64,000 nt of DNA from Paenibacillus sp. RUD330 (lineage in GTDB: Bacteria > Bacillota > Bacilli > Paenibacillales > Paenibacillaceae): contig NZ_CP022655.2 in the NCBI RefSeq assembly GCF_002243345.2, positions 1,328,001 to 1,392,000 on the forward strand, written 5' to 3'. Below are positions 1 through 8,560 of the stretch, one piece after another. How positions within the stretch are numbered: position 1 is the stretch's first letter; every line of letters starts with the position of its first letter. The translations under genes were made by a program, and so were the position numbers. The notes under the pieces were generated by a model. The model did no database searches. It saw only the letters and a list, made by a program, of their open reading frames with translations, and was not told the DNA's origin.

Positions 1-152
1 GAATCCACGGTTCGCTTGGGTATCTTTCACCTGCTCGTTTTGCAGCTACGTTTAAGCAGATTTCCTAAAGGTGTCCGTTATCGACTATCTACTTTCTTGA
101 CGTAGGTCCAAAACGAGCCTTGCAAGGCCGGACCGGGGCCTGTAAGCACGCA

Positions 153-175
153 ATAAGGCTCGAAACGAGCCTTAT
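153..175. repeat. Perfect intergenic hairpin
   Basis: A perfect 10-bp inverted repeat, ATAAGGCTCG / CGAGCCTTAT, surrounds a 3-base AAA loop. A second copy of the half-site CGAGCCT lies about 40 bases upstream (114-120). No T-run follows, so it is probably not a terminator. It may be an operator or a small intergenic repeat. The rest of positions 1-300 holds no recognisable gene. Confidence 0.5.
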
Positions 176-303
176 AAAGGGATTTCTTGGTCCAAAGCGG
201 CGAATCATCCTGAGGGAAGTTCAAGCTTGTCATATCAGCAGCAGCACCTTATCATTGAAAGAGATGAAAAAACCATGTTTGAACAGTCGAGCGTGAAGAA
301 CAC

Positions 304-336
304 GCCGTTTGTCCCTCCGGGCAAGCGGCTTTTTTT
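304..336 (+). terminator. Intrinsic terminator or attenuator just before the nuclease-like gene
   Basis: An 11-bp stem (304-314 with 319-329, two G-U pairs) with a 4-base loop is followed directly by seven T residues. It lies 23 bases before the preferred start codon at 359. It could end an upstream transcript or attenuate the following gene. Confidence 0.65.
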
Positions 337-358
337 ATTTCATAGAGGGAGGTTCAAC

Positions 359-1051
359 ATGCAAAGAGGCCATTCAAGAGCAGCGGGCCTAATGGACACA
401 ACCATAGAAAATTTCATCGTCTGCCAGCGCGAATCAGCAAAAGGACAGCGACAGGAGATGCTGGGTAAGGATCTGCACGGCACAATTCTGCTGCTCCGCA
501 ACGTCATCATGCCGATCTTCGGATCGTTGGAAGGCTTTCAATTGGAATACGAGTTTGCCGGTCCGGGAGGATACAGGTTTTTTGCCGACGTGTACTACGA
601 GCCGCTTCGGATGATAATCGAGTGCGACGGGTACGTGCCTCACGTGGAGCTGATGACCAGGGATCGATTCTCGCTGGACCGGCAACGATTGAGATGCATG
701 GCTTTGGGAGGCTATCTTTTTGTGCCTTTCAGCCGGGATGAGCTGGAGAAGAAGCCTGATTCATGCAAGAGATCGATCTATGAACTGCTTGGAAGGTATG
801 ATCAATCCGCGGGTGGAATGCAGCGGCTCGATCCACGGGAGCGAGAACTGATCCGGCATGCTGCCCGTGGCGGACTGTTCACCATGACAGAGGCCGGCCT
901 CTGGCTTCAAGTCGGCAAGTCTGCAGCAAGACGAAGGGTGCGCAAAATGATGGATGACGGGTGGATTGTGCCCGAGCATATCGGAAAAACCAGAATCCAC
1001 CGCTACCGGCTTGGGGAAAAAGGGCTGCAGCTTCTTTCGGAAAGACGTTGA
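359..1051 (+). CDS. Nuclease-like (PD-(D/E)XK/DUF559-type) protein with C-terminal winged helix
   Basis: A 230-residue protein. I place the start at ATG 359 because an AGGGAGG ribosome site lies just upstream; the open frame extends back to 227, but that part crosses a terminator hairpin. The middle region has the pattern FFADVYYEP then MIIECDGY, which resembles the D...ExD core of DUF559/Vsr-like endonuclease folds, followed by a segment rich in Arg and aromatic residues. The last 65 residues look like a winged-helix DNA-binding domain (TEAGLWLQVGKSAARRRVRK, then a basic wing). No methylase or partner gene is adjacent, so this is not an evident restriction system. The function is inferred from fold resemblance only; a regulator built on a dead nuclease fold is equally possible. 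Confidence 0.6.
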   Translation: MQRGHSRAAGLMDTTIENFIVCQRESAKGQRQEMLGKDLHGTILLLRNVIMPIFGSLEGFQLEYEFAGPGGYRFFADVYYEPLRMIIECDGYVPHVELMTRDRFSLDRQRLRCMALGGYLFVPFSRDELEKKPDSCKRSIYELLGRYDQSAGGMQRLDPRERELIRHAARGGLFTMTEAGLWLQVGKSAARRRVRKMMDDGWIVPEHIGKTRIHRYRLGEKGLQLLSERR

Positions 1052-1110
1052 TCGGAGGGCCGCTGCTTCATTCCCCTGTTTCTCCGAACGTTTCCCTACC
1101 TGCCGGGAAA

Positions 1111-1121
1111 TATGCTATACT
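1111..1121 (+). promoter_or_regulatory. Candidate extended -10 promoter for the ABC-F gene
   Basis: TATACT at 1116-1121 is preceded by TG with one base between, an extended -10 element. No good -35 is visible. A start near 1128 would give a leader of about 220 bases before the ABC-F ATG. Such a long leader is notable because some ABC-F genes are controlled by attenuation; a small hairpin (GGCGG/CCGCC) sits near 1304-1316. Confidence 0.4.
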
Positions 1122-1347
1122 TAAGAAAGTCTGTCTTGCGGTAGATCGCATCTGAAATGAATCGAGATGCAATTTCCAAGGCTCCAAAGACTAGAACATG
1201 CATCCTGAGATGCCCGAACCCCAACGTCGTTTCAAACTGGACATACAGACGGCGCAATTGTCAATGCCGCAAGGATTGCAAACCTCAACACCGTTGACTA
1301 CAGGCGGCCATCCGCCAAACTATAGATGAAGGACGGGATTCACACCA

Positions 1348-2976
1348 ATGATCAGTACGAGCGGAATATCGCTTCGGTACGGCAAGCGAGCGCTTTTTGA
1401 AGACGTCAATATCAAGTTCACGCCGGGCAACTGCTACGGCCTCATCGGAGCGAACGGAGCGGGCAAATCGACGTTCCTCAAGATCCTCTCCGGCGAGATC
1501 GAGCCGAACACGGGCGAGGTCCACATCACTCCGGGCGAGCGCATGGCCGTCCTGAAGCAGAACCATTTCGAATACGACGAAGTGCCGGTACTCATGACCG
1601 TCATCATGGGCCACAAAAAGCTCTATGAAGTCATGAACGAAAAGAACTCCCTGTACGCCAAAGCGGACTTCACCGACGAGGACGGCATGCGCGCAGGCGA
1701 GCTCGAGGCCGAGTTCGCGGACATGAACGGCTGGGAAGCCGAATCCGAAGCCGCGGAAATGCTGAACGGCCTCGGCATTACGCCGGATCTGCACGACAAG
1801 CTGATGAAGGACCTGGACGGCAACGCCAAAATCCGCGTCCTGCTCGCGCAAGCGCTGTTCGGCACCCCGAACATCCTGCTGCTCGATGAGCCTACCAACC
1901 ACTTGGATATGCAGTCCATCGAATGGCTGGAGAAGTTCCTCTCCACCTTCGAAGGCACCGTCATCGTAGTCAGCCATGACCGTCACTTCCTGAACCAGGT
2001 ATGTACGCATATCGCTGACATCGACTTCGGCAAAGTCCAGATGTACGTCGGCAACTACGACTTCTGGTACGAGTCCAGCCAGCTGGCCCTCGCGCTCCAG
2101 CGCGACGCCAACAAGAAGAAGGAAGACAAGGTCAAGGAGCTGCAGGCGTTCATCCAGCGCTTCAGCGCCAACAAATCCAAGTCCAAGCAAGCGACGAGCC
2201 GGAAGAAGATGCTCGACAAGATCACTTTGGACGACATCCGGCCTTCCAGCCGGAAATATCCGTTCATCAACTTCAAGGGCGAGCGCGAAGCCGGCAAGCA
2301 GCTGCTGCTGATCGACGGCCTGACCAAGGCGATCGACGGCGAGAAGCTGATCGACAATCTGACGCTGACGGTGAACAAGGGCGACAAGATCGCTTTCGTC
2401 GGCCCGAACACTCTGCCGAAGACGGTGTTCTTCCAGCTCATCACCGGCGAGCTTGAGCCTGACGCGGGTTCGTTCCAATGGGGCATTACGACGACCCAAG
2501 GATATTTCCCTAAGGACAACTCCAAGTATTTCGACGGCGTCGAGGACAATCTTGTCGATTGGCTGCGCCAGTACTCCAAGGATCAGGACGAATCGTTCAT
2601 CCGCGGCTTCCTGGGACGCATGCTGTTCTCCGGCGACGAAGCGCTGAAAAAAGCCGATGTCCTCTCCGGAGGAGAGAAGGTCCGCTGCATGCTCTCCAAG
2701 ATGATGCTCTCGGGCTCCAACGTGCTCATCATGGACGAACCGACCAACCACTTGGACCTCGAGTCCATCACGGCGCTCAACAACGGGCTCATCGACACGG
2801 ACTGCACCGTCCTGTTCACGTCGCATGACCATCAGTTCGTGCAGACGATCGCCAACCGCATCATCGAGATCACGCCGGGAGGCATCATCGACCGGATGAC
2901 GACCTACGACGAGTACCTTGAAAATAAAGACATTCAAGCTTTGCGCGACCGCATGTACGCGGTGCAAGGAGTTTAA
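1348..2976 (+). CDS. ABC-F family ATP-binding protein (YkpA/YbiT-like)
   Basis: A 542-residue soluble protein with two ABC ATPase domains and no membrane segments, as in ABC-F proteins that act on ribosomes. Domain 1 has Walker A GANGAGKST near residue 34 and Walker B LLLDEPTNHLD; its signature is degenerate (LDGNAKIR). An interdomain linker rich in Lys, Glu and Arg follows (about residues 240-300). Domain 2 has a clean signature (LSGGEKVR) and LIMDEPTNHLD, but its Walker A reads GPNTLPKTVFF, with Pro in place of the Gly before Lys. Degenerate second P-loops occur in the YkpA/YbiT branch, so the gene is probably functional. The role is most likely translation-associated; a resistance role cannot be claimed from sequence. 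It is a single-gene unit closed by a strong terminator. Confidence 0.9.
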   Translation: MISTSGISLRYGKRALFEDVNIKFTPGNCYGLIGANGAGKSTFLKILSGEIEPNTGEVHITPGERMAVLKQNHFEYDEVPVLMTVIMGHKKLYEVMNEKNSLYAKADFTDEDGMRAGELEAEFADMNGWEAESEAAEMLNGLGITPDLHDKLMKDLDGNAKIRVLLAQALFGTPNILLLDEPTNHLDMQSIEWLEKFLSTFEGTVIVVSHDRHFLNQVCTHIADIDFGKVQMYVGNYDFWYESSQLALALQRDANKKKEDKVKELQAFIQRFSANKSKSKQATSRKKMLDKITLDDIRPSSRKYPFINFKGEREAGKQLLLIDGLTKAIDGEKLIDNLTLTVNKGDKIAFVGPNTLPKTVFFQLITGELEPDAGSFQWGITTTQGYFPKDNSKYFDGVEDNLVDWLRQYSKDQDESFIRGFLGRMLFSGDEALKKADVLSGGEKVRCMLSKMMLSGSNVLIMDEPTNHLDLESITALNNGLIDTDCTVLFTSHDHQFVQTIANRIIEITPGGIIDRMTTYDEYLENKDIQALRDRMYAVQGV

Positions 2977-2984
2977 TCAAGCCA

Positions 2985-3037
2985 AAACCGCTGTTACCCG
3001 GACCGAAAGGACCGGATAACAGCGGTTTTTTCTTTTT
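2985..3037 (+). terminator. Intrinsic terminator after ABC-F gene
   Basis: AACCGCTGTTA pairs with TAACAGCGGTT, with additional CCGG/CCGG pairing inside, and a TTTTTTCTTTTTT run follows. It begins nine bases after the stop codon. Confidence 0.9.
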
Positions 3038-3169
3038 TGGGTTTGGTCTAAAGGCCGAGCGGCATGACCGGGTTTTGGTTATTGAATCCCACTCTGAAGG
3101 AGCTTTATGCTGGGAGGGCTTTGGGTTGAGCCGGCGTTGGGAACATTGGGCTTGGGTTTAACTTTAAAA

Positions 3170-3560
3170 CCGCTTTGACCTTTGACCTTTGACCTGACCT
3201 TTGAGCTTTGTTTTTAGCTTATAAACGGCTTGAGCTTTGGCCTTGGTCTGAGCTTCGGCCTTCGGCCTTTGGTCTCTGAGCTTTGGCCTTCGGCCTTTGG
3301 TCTCTGAGCTTTGGCCTTCGGCCTTGGTCTGAGCTTTGGCCTTCGGCCTTTTGTCTCTGAGCTTTGGCCTTGGCTTGAGTTTCGGCCTTGGTCTCTGAGC
3401 TTTGGCCTTCGGCCTTTGGTCTCTGAGCTTTGGCTTTTTTCTGAGCTTTGGTCTTTGGTCTTTGGTCTTTGGTCTTTGGTCTTTGGTCTTTGGTCTCTGG
3501 GCTTCGGACCTTGGATTTTCGTTTGAACCTTAAGCTTCGAGCTTTGATTTTAAGTTCTGT
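3170..3560. repeat. Compound low-complexity minisatellite
   Basis: About 390 bases built from variants of TTTGGCCTTCGGCCTTTGGT and CTCTGAGC, with a run of seven TCTTTGG heptamers near 3447-3497. GGCCTTCGGCC is itself a short palindrome. Both strands stay open for long stretches: one reading gives PKTKDQR repeats, the other Leu/Trp/Phe-rich sequence. Neither has a ribosome site or a plausible domain, so I treat it as non-coding. It lies between the ABC-F terminator and the 3' end of the galactanase gene. Confidence 0.85.
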
Positions 3561-3682
3561 ACGGTGTCTTTCAATCATTGCCAGACCTGCCGGCCCATTC
3601 CGTCGAGCTTGCCGAACAGCGCCTCCAGCTCATCCAGGGTGCAGTCCGCCTGGTCTGGCCCGTCCACGGAATTCAAGCAGCG

Positions 3683-4786
3683 CTAGTTCAAAAAGCCTTC
3701 CAAAGCGACGGTCGGCTTGCCGTCCGCCTGCCACGCGCCCTTGTTGTAGCCGGAGTTGTACCCGGGGGTCGCTTCCGGCTCCCAATAGAAGACGCCGAGG
3801 CCTTTGCCGCCAGCGATATTTCTTGCTTTCGTCTTGATGTCGGCGATGAAGCTTTTGGCGGCTGCCGGCTGGTTGTAGTCCAAGCCGATCTCGGAGATGA
3901 TGACGCTTTTTCCGTACCGGCTGATCATGTCATTGGCGTTGGCGATCGTCTGGTCGACCTTGGCCTGCCAATCCGTCGCCGTCGGATACAGCGACATGCC
4001 GATGGCGTCGAAGGTCGCCCCGTTGCTGATCAGTCCGCCGATGTTCCAGACGAACAGCGCGTTGTCGTAGCCGTTCGCGATGTGGACGATCGTCTTGGCG
4101 GAAGGGAAGACGCTTTTGACCGCGTTGTTGCCTGTATTGACGAGCCAGGCGTAGTTCTTCATCGAGACGGACGCCTTGCCGTCCTCCCACAGCATGCCGT
4201 TGTTCGTCTCGTTGCCGATCTGCACCCAGTCCGGCGTCACTCCTTGGGCTTTCATCGTGTTCATGACGGACACGGTATGCGACCACACGGCATCCATCAG
4301 CTGCTGGAAGGTGTACGATTTCCATGCCGCAGGCTTGGTCTGCTGGCCGGGATCCGCCCAGGAGTCGCTGTAATGGAGCGTCAGCATGACGCTCATGCCT
4401 TGAGCCTTGGCGCGGACGGCCAGGGCGGCGGCTTTGTCGGCGTTCATGTAGCCGTTGCCGTAATCGCTCATGTTCGGATTCACCCACACCCGGATGCGGA
4501 CGGAATTCAGGCCGTAATCGGTTTTCAGAATGCTCAGGATATCCCGGGTCGTTCCGTTTTTGTCCTTCCATTTGTATCCTTGGGCTTCCATGCCGGCTAT
4601 CCAGCTGATGTCGGCTCCCTTGGCGAACGCAGGCGCGGCTTCCGCGCGGCCCCCGCCATGATAGGCGAGCGGCGAGATCAGCATGACGGCAGCCAGCGCG
4701 AGGCTGAGCAGCCATCCCTTGCTTTTGATCGCCTTGCTTTTGATCGCCTTGCTTTTGATCGCCTTGCTTTTGAAGGTCCATTTCAT
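3683..4786 (-). CDS. Secreted arabinogalactan endo-beta-1,4-galactanase (GH53)
   Basis: A 367-residue GH53 enzyme that cuts beta-1,4-galactan side chains of pectin outside the cell. Residues 1-51 form a signal peptide with an unusual n-region of repeated SKAIK (encoded by 15-bp DNA repeats), a hydrophobic core and a likely cut at AEA/APAF. The catalytic domain starts with FAKGADISWIAGMEAQG. The acid/base Glu is near 193 in IGNETNNG and the nucleophile Glu near 299 in IISEIGLDY. The length is right for a bare catalytic domain with no binding module. An AGGAGG site precedes ATG 4786. It is divergent from the YesM/YesN genes and shares their locus with a galacto-oligosaccharide-type importer and a GH42 enzyme, which fits galactan use. 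A cre-like site lies upstream. Confidence 0.93.
   Translation of the reverse strand: MKWTFKSKAIKSKAIKSKAIKSKGWLLSLALAAVMLISPLAYHGGGRAEAAPAFAKGADISWIAGMEAQGYKWKDKNGTTRDILSILKTDYGLNSVRIRVWVNPNMSDYGNGYMNADKAAALAVRAKAQGMSVMLTLHYSDSWADPGQQTKPAAWKSYTFQQLMDAVWSHTVSVMNTMKAQGVTPDWVQIGNETNNGMLWEDGKASVSMKNYAWLVNTGNNAVKSVFPSAKTIVHIANGYDNALFVWNIGGLISNGATFDAIGMSLYPTATDWQAKVDQTIANANDMISRYGKSVIISEIGLDYNQPAAAKSFIADIKTKARNIAGGKGLGVFYWEPEATPGYNSGYNKGAWQADGKPTVALEGFLN
4721..4776. repeat. 15-bp tandem repeat inside signal peptide coding sequence
   Basis: Three full copies of GCTTTTGATCGCCTT (4721, 4736, 4751) and a partial fourth encode the repeated SKAIK in the n-region of the GH53 signal peptide. The unit length is a multiple of three, so copy number can change without breaking the frame while altering the number of positive charges. 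Confidence 0.9.
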
Positions 4787-4854
4787 GATTCCGATTCCTC
4801 CTCTTCTGATGGGAACAGCAATGGCAGATAATGCCGGAGCCTCCTTTCACCTTG

Positions 4855-4871
4855 AATTGTAAGCGTTATCC
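4855..4871 (-). promoter_or_regulatory. cre-like site overlapping a candidate -10 of the GH53 gene
   Basis: TTGTAAGCGTTATCC matches the CcpA operator consensus at nearly every position. On the minus strand it overlaps TACAAT (4861-4856), a plausible -10. No clear -35 is visible. This suggests CcpA repression of the galactanase in the presence of preferred sugars. Confidence 0.55.
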
Positions 4872-4983
4872 ATTCGGCGGACAGCTGAGCGCAGCAATGA
4901 TTTCTTCACGGTTTTCAACGTTGTTTTCCGGCATCGCTCCGGTGCGGGGAGGAGAGCCCCGGCAGCGGACAGCCATTGCCGAT

Positions 4984-5002
4984 ATCGTGGAAAAGGTATA
5001 AG
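4984..5002 (+). promoter_or_regulatory. Shared motif, copy 1 (candidate YesN-type binding site)
   Basis: ATCGTGGAAAAGGTATAAG lies about 90 bases before the sensor kinase start. It matches 15 of 19 bases of a site at 8461-8479, before the permease genes. A motif present only upstream of the two plus-strand units of this locus is a good candidate for the AraC-type regulator encoded between them. Confidence 0.45.
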
Positions 5003-5093
5003 AAAGCGTTGTCTTCCTCCATGGGAATGAGGAGCCCGGCAGGTTACAATGGGGTATTGGATGACGGCAGCACGATGACCGGAGGGGAAGCAG

Positions 5094-6857
5094 TTGCGCA
5101 GAAAACTTCGAATGGGATCCTATATTCCCTATTCCTATAAAATGATGATTCCCTATCTGCTGCTCGTCCTGCTGACGGATGCGCTCATCGGGACGATTTC
5201 CTACCGGATGCTGGTCGACTCCCGCACGGAGATCGCCCAGACGAACATCCGGGCGGCGATGCAGCAGACGAGGAGCAGCATGAAATACCAGATGGACGAG
5301 ATCACGCGCATTTCCGATACGCTGTTCGGGAGCGTTCCTTTCCAAAAGGCTCTGCAGAAGCATGGAGACGATCTGCAGACGTACTTGACGATGCTCGATG
5401 AAGTCGTGCCTCAGCTCAGAGCGCCTCTGCAGCTGTTCGGCAGCAATCTGCGCATTGTGCTCTATACGACCAATCCCGATCTCTACGAGATCGAGGGCGA
5501 CGATCTGAACACGCCGATCCAGGACAGCGACTATTACGTCCTCTCCGCCGACAGGGTAGCCGGCAGCGCCTGGGTGAGCGAGGCGAGCGAAGGCGTCGGA
5601 GCCAAGTGGATGCAGGTCGACAGCGATGCCGCTCTGGGCAACCTTTCCCACTTGACGAGGCTCATTTCCTACAATGACTATCAGACTGTCATCGGGTATA
5701 TCCGCATCACGACTTCGCTGGACGAGCTGCTCGGGCGCTTCGAGGCTTTTCCCGAAGAAAAGGGAATCACGCTCCAGCTGCTGGACGACCAGTCGGAAGC
5801 GGTCACGTATCAGAAAGGCGGGGCGGAAGCTGCGGAAGAAAGATACCTCGCTCTCAACGAGGCGATTCCGGGAACGGGCTATTCGCTGCGGGCGCTCGTA
5901 TCGCAGGAGTACCTGCAGGAGGATGCCAAGCGGCTGCGCCTGCTCATCCTCGGCGTCTGCTCCGCGAGCTTCGCGGTCATGGCGCTGATCGGGCTGCTCG
6001 TGGCGCGGCTGTCGGGACGCAAGATGCGGAAGATCGTGACGCTGCTCCAGTCCTTCCAGGACGGCAGCTTCGAGAAGCGGATCCGCTTCGGCGGCCGCGA
6101 CGAATTTGTCCAGATCGCGCAGGCGTTCAACAATATGGCTTCCCATATCAAGGAGCTGATCAACAGCGTGTACGTCCAAGGGCTGAGCCGCAAGCAGGCC
6201 GAGCTGGAAGCCCTGCAGGCGCAGATCAATCCCCATTTCCTCTACAACACCCTCTCCACGATCAGCAGCCTTGCCAACATGGGACAGGCCAAGGAAGTGA
6301 CGGAGATGGTCAAGGGGCTGTCTCGCTTTTACCGGCTGTCCTTGAACGGAGGCAAGGTGTATATTCCGCTCGGACTCGAGCTGGAGCAGATCCAGACTTA
6401 TTTGGACATCCAGCGAGTGAAGTACGCGGATTCCTTCACGGTATACATGGATATCGAAGAGGGCATCCGGGAGCTGCAGGTGATGAAGCTGATTCTGCAG
6501 CCATTCGTGGAAAATATATTCAAGCATGCCTGGTTCGGAGATTCCATCGGAATTCTCATCGCCGGCCGGGTAGTCGGCGGGATGCTGGAGCTCAAAATCA
6601 TCGACAACGGCATCGGGATGAGGCCGGATGCGCTTCGGGAAATCATATCCGGACCGAACCGGAACGAAGGCGGCTACGGAATCCGGAACGTCAATGAACG
6701 GATCAAGCTTCGCTACGGCCCGGAATACGGGGTCGATGCGGCCAGCATTTATGGAGCCGGCACGACAGTACGGATTCTGCTTCCGGCGGATTCGGATTTT
6801 GCGGAGGAACAGGACGGGGCCGGACTGCAGCCGGCGGACAGGAGGACGACAGCATGA
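5094..6857 (+). CDS. YesM-type sensor histidine kinase
   Basis: A 587-residue membrane kinase. TTG 5094 is chosen as start because GGAGGGG lies six bases upstream. It has an N-terminal membrane segment (about 16-38), a large extracellular sensor region, a second membrane segment (about 286-306) and a HAMP linker. The His_kinase/HATPase pair typical of YesM/LytS kinases follows, with phosphoacceptor His381 in QINPHFLYNTL and an ATP-binding domain carrying DNGIGM and a GYGIRNVNER glycine box. The kinase overlaps the response regulator by four bases (ATGA). Its position between a galactanase and a sugar importer suggests that it senses galactan oligosaccharides, directly or through the binding protein. 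The ligand is an inference. Confidence 0.93.
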   Translation: MRRKLRMGSYIPYSYKMMIPYLLLVLLTDALIGTISYRMLVDSRTEIAQTNIRAAMQQTRSSMKYQMDEITRISDTLFGSVPFQKALQKHGDDLQTYLTMLDEVVPQLRAPLQLFGSNLRIVLYTTNPDLYEIEGDDLNTPIQDSDYYVLSADRVAGSAWVSEASEGVGAKWMQVDSDAALGNLSHLTRLISYNDYQTVIGYIRITTSLDELLGRFEAFPEEKGITLQLLDDQSEAVTYQKGGAEAAEERYLALNEAIPGTGYSLRALVSQEYLQEDAKRLRLLILGVCSASFAVMALIGLLVARLSGRKMRKIVTLLQSFQDGSFEKRIRFGGRDEFVQIAQAFNNMASHIKELINSVYVQGLSRKQAELEALQAQINPHFLYNTLSTISSLANMGQAKEVTEMVKGLSRFYRLSLNGGKVYIPLGLELEQIQTYLDIQRVKYADSFTVYMDIEEGIRELQVMKLILQPFVENIFKHAWFGDSIGILIAGRVVGGMLELKIIDNGIGMRPDALREIISGPNRNEGGYGIRNVNERIKLRYGPEYGVDAASIYGAGTTVRILLPADSDFAEEQDGAGLQPADRRTTA

Positions 6858-8428
6858 CAGCCGATATCAGCATTTTGCTCGTGGATGACGAGAAGGTCGA
6901 TCTCGAATGGCTGCGGCGGCGCATCGCCGCGAGCGGGCTTCCGGTCGAGATCGCCGGAACGGTGAACAGCGGCTTTGCCGCCATGGAGTTCCTGGAGCGG
7001 CAGCCGGTGGACATCATCCTGTCCGATATCCGGATGCCGATCATGTCGGGAGTCGAATTCGCCCGCAGGGCCAAGGATAAAATGCCGGCCGCCAAGGTCG
7101 TCTTCATCAGCGGCCATGAGGACTTCCGGTACGCCAAGGAAGCGCTCCAGCTCGGAGCTTCCGGCTACCTGCTCAAGCCGGTCGACGACGAAGAGCTGCT
7201 CGGCATGCTGTCAGGACTGTGCGCCGGCATCGAGCGGGAGCGGCAGGCGACCCGCAGCGTATCGGAAGCGCTGACGCTGGCTTCCAAGGAATGGCTGCTG
7301 CGCTGGCTCGCCGGCGACGCGGAGCCTTCCGCGCAGGAGCATCTGCGTCCCCATATCGCGCCGCTTGTTCCGTCGCGCGCCGCCGCCGCGCTGATCGAGC
7401 TCGACGATCTGGAGCGCAAGACCCGCCATCTGCCGGATGCCGGCCGCAAGGAGCTGACGGAGGCGATCATCGCTTTCATCGGAGCATACGTGAGGGAGAA
7501 AAGAATGGGGCTGTTCGTCTCCGGCCTTCCGGGAGGCAGGGCTCTGCTGCTGCGCTCGACGGCTGGCATGCCTGACGGAGAGGAGCTGCAGCAGCTGGTC
7601 GATGCCGTCGCCGCGGCATTTCCGCTGACGGTGACGATCGGCTGCGGCACGGCGGCGGAGCGCTGGGAAGAGCTGCCTGCCTCCTACCGGGAAGCCCAGG
7701 CGGCTCTCAGCGCCAAGTGGCTGCTCGGCAAGAACCGTGTCATCACAGAGGATCCCGCGTCGCATGGAGATGCGGAGGCGGGCGTGCAGCTGGACCGGAT
7801 CGTCGAGCGGATGCTGGAGGCGATCCTCCAGTATGATCTGGTCGGCATCGACAACGGCCTGATGGAGCTGTTCGGCATGCCGGGACGGCAGCGCAGCGAC
7901 GCCTACCCTCTCATCATCCGCATGACCTCCAAGCTGCATGCCGATCTCAAGGCGATGAACGAGAATCTGTATGAGCTGCTGAGATGGGAAAGCCATGAGC
8001 CTTCCGTCCTGTTCCAGTTCGAGACGGTAAGCGATGTGCTGTCCTGGCTGCGCAAGCGCCTCTTCGAGCTGTCCGAGCTGCTGCTGCTCAAGAGCCGGCG
8101 CCACAACCGCAAGCTGATCGAGGACATCATCGGCTATGTGGAGGAGAGGCTCGAGCAGCGGGTGACGCTGAAGGAAACGGCGGCGCGCTTCAATTTCACT
8201 CCGAACTATTTGGGCCATCTGTTCAAGGAGGAGACCGGACAGCCGTTCAGCGAGTTTCTGCTGGAGCGCAAGCTGGCGCGGACCTGCTCCCTGCTGCAGG
8301 ACCCTTCCCTTAAAATCTATGAAATCGCGGACCGGATGGGCTACAAGAATATCGTGTATTTCAACCGGCAGTTCAAGCAATCCACCGGCATGTCGCCCGG
8401 CGAATACCGGAAGAAGCAGCAAATTTGA
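6854..8428 (+). CDS. YesN-type response regulator with AraC output domain
   Basis: A 524-residue regulator. The receiver domain has the acidic pair at Asp11/Asp12, phosphoacceptor Asp58 in LSDIRMP and the conserved Lys in LLKPVDDEEL. A long middle region of about 300 residues without a sharp motif (YesN-like linker) follows. The end is two AraC helix-turn-helix motifs, including FTPNYLGHLFKEETGQPF and IADRMGYKNIVYFNRQFK. It is translationally coupled to the kinase. Family knowledge: such pairs switch on the neighbouring importer genes when substrate is sensed. Likely targets are the two upstream regions carrying the shared motif at 4984 and 8461. Confidence 0.93.
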   Translation: MTADISILLVDDEKVDLEWLRRRIAASGLPVEIAGTVNSGFAAMEFLERQPVDIILSDIRMPIMSGVEFARRAKDKMPAAKVVFISGHEDFRYAKEALQLGASGYLLKPVDDEELLGMLSGLCAGIERERQATRSVSEALTLASKEWLLRWLAGDAEPSAQEHLRPHIAPLVPSRAAAALIELDDLERKTRHLPDAGRKELTEAIIAFIGAYVREKRMGLFVSGLPGGRALLLRSTAGMPDGEELQQLVDAVAAAFPLTVTIGCGTAAERWEELPASYREAQAALSAKWLLGKNRVITEDPASHGDAEAGVQLDRIVERMLEAILQYDLVGIDNGLMELFGMPGRQRSDAYPLIIRMTSKLHADLKAMNENLYELLRWESHEPSVLFQFETVSDVLSWLRKRLFELSELLLLKSRRHNRKLIEDIIGYVEERLEQRVTLKETAARFNFTPNYLGHLFKEETGQPFSEFLLERKLARTCSLLQDPSLKIYEIADRMGYKNIVYFNRQFKQSTGMSPGEYRKKQQI

Positions 8429-8460
8429 ACGCCGGTCCCGTTGCTCCCAGCCCCGTGAAC

Positions 8461-8479
8461 ATCGTGGAATAAGTATCGG
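8461..8479 (+). promoter_or_regulatory. Shared motif, copy 2, upstream of permease operon
   Basis: ATCGTGGAATAAGTATCGG, the partner of the motif at 4984. It lies about 45 bases before a candidate -10 (TATACT at 8523-8528), for which CTGACG at 8498-8503 is a weak -35 with a 19-base gap. That places the motif directly upstream of the -35, as expected for an AraC-type activator. Confidence 0.45.
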
Positions 8480-8560
8480 TTTTAGTTGCTCCCCGCACTG
8501 ACGGGCTCGCGGTCCGAAGTCCTATACTAAGGGCATAAGGACATCGAGAGGGGAGAAGAC

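Noticed and set aside
1294-1326. TTGACT and TATAGA as a promoter directly before the ABC-F gene
   Set aside because: The spacer is 21 bases and includes a GC-rich hairpin; the extended -10 at 1111-1121 looks better.
2398-2440. ABC-F gene as a pseudogene because of its altered second Walker A
   Set aside because: The frame is complete, other motifs are intact, and degenerate P-loops are known in this ABC-F branch.
1285-2967. 560-codon frame opposite the ABC-F gene
   Set aside because: Antisense shadow of a gene with clear ATPase motifs; it has no recognisable protein features. Similar long antisense frames opposite the other high-GC genes were dismissed for the same reason.
3219-3578. 119-codon minus-strand frame rich in PKTKDQR
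   Set aside because: It is a by-product of the minisatellite; both strands are open, there is no ribosome site and no domain.
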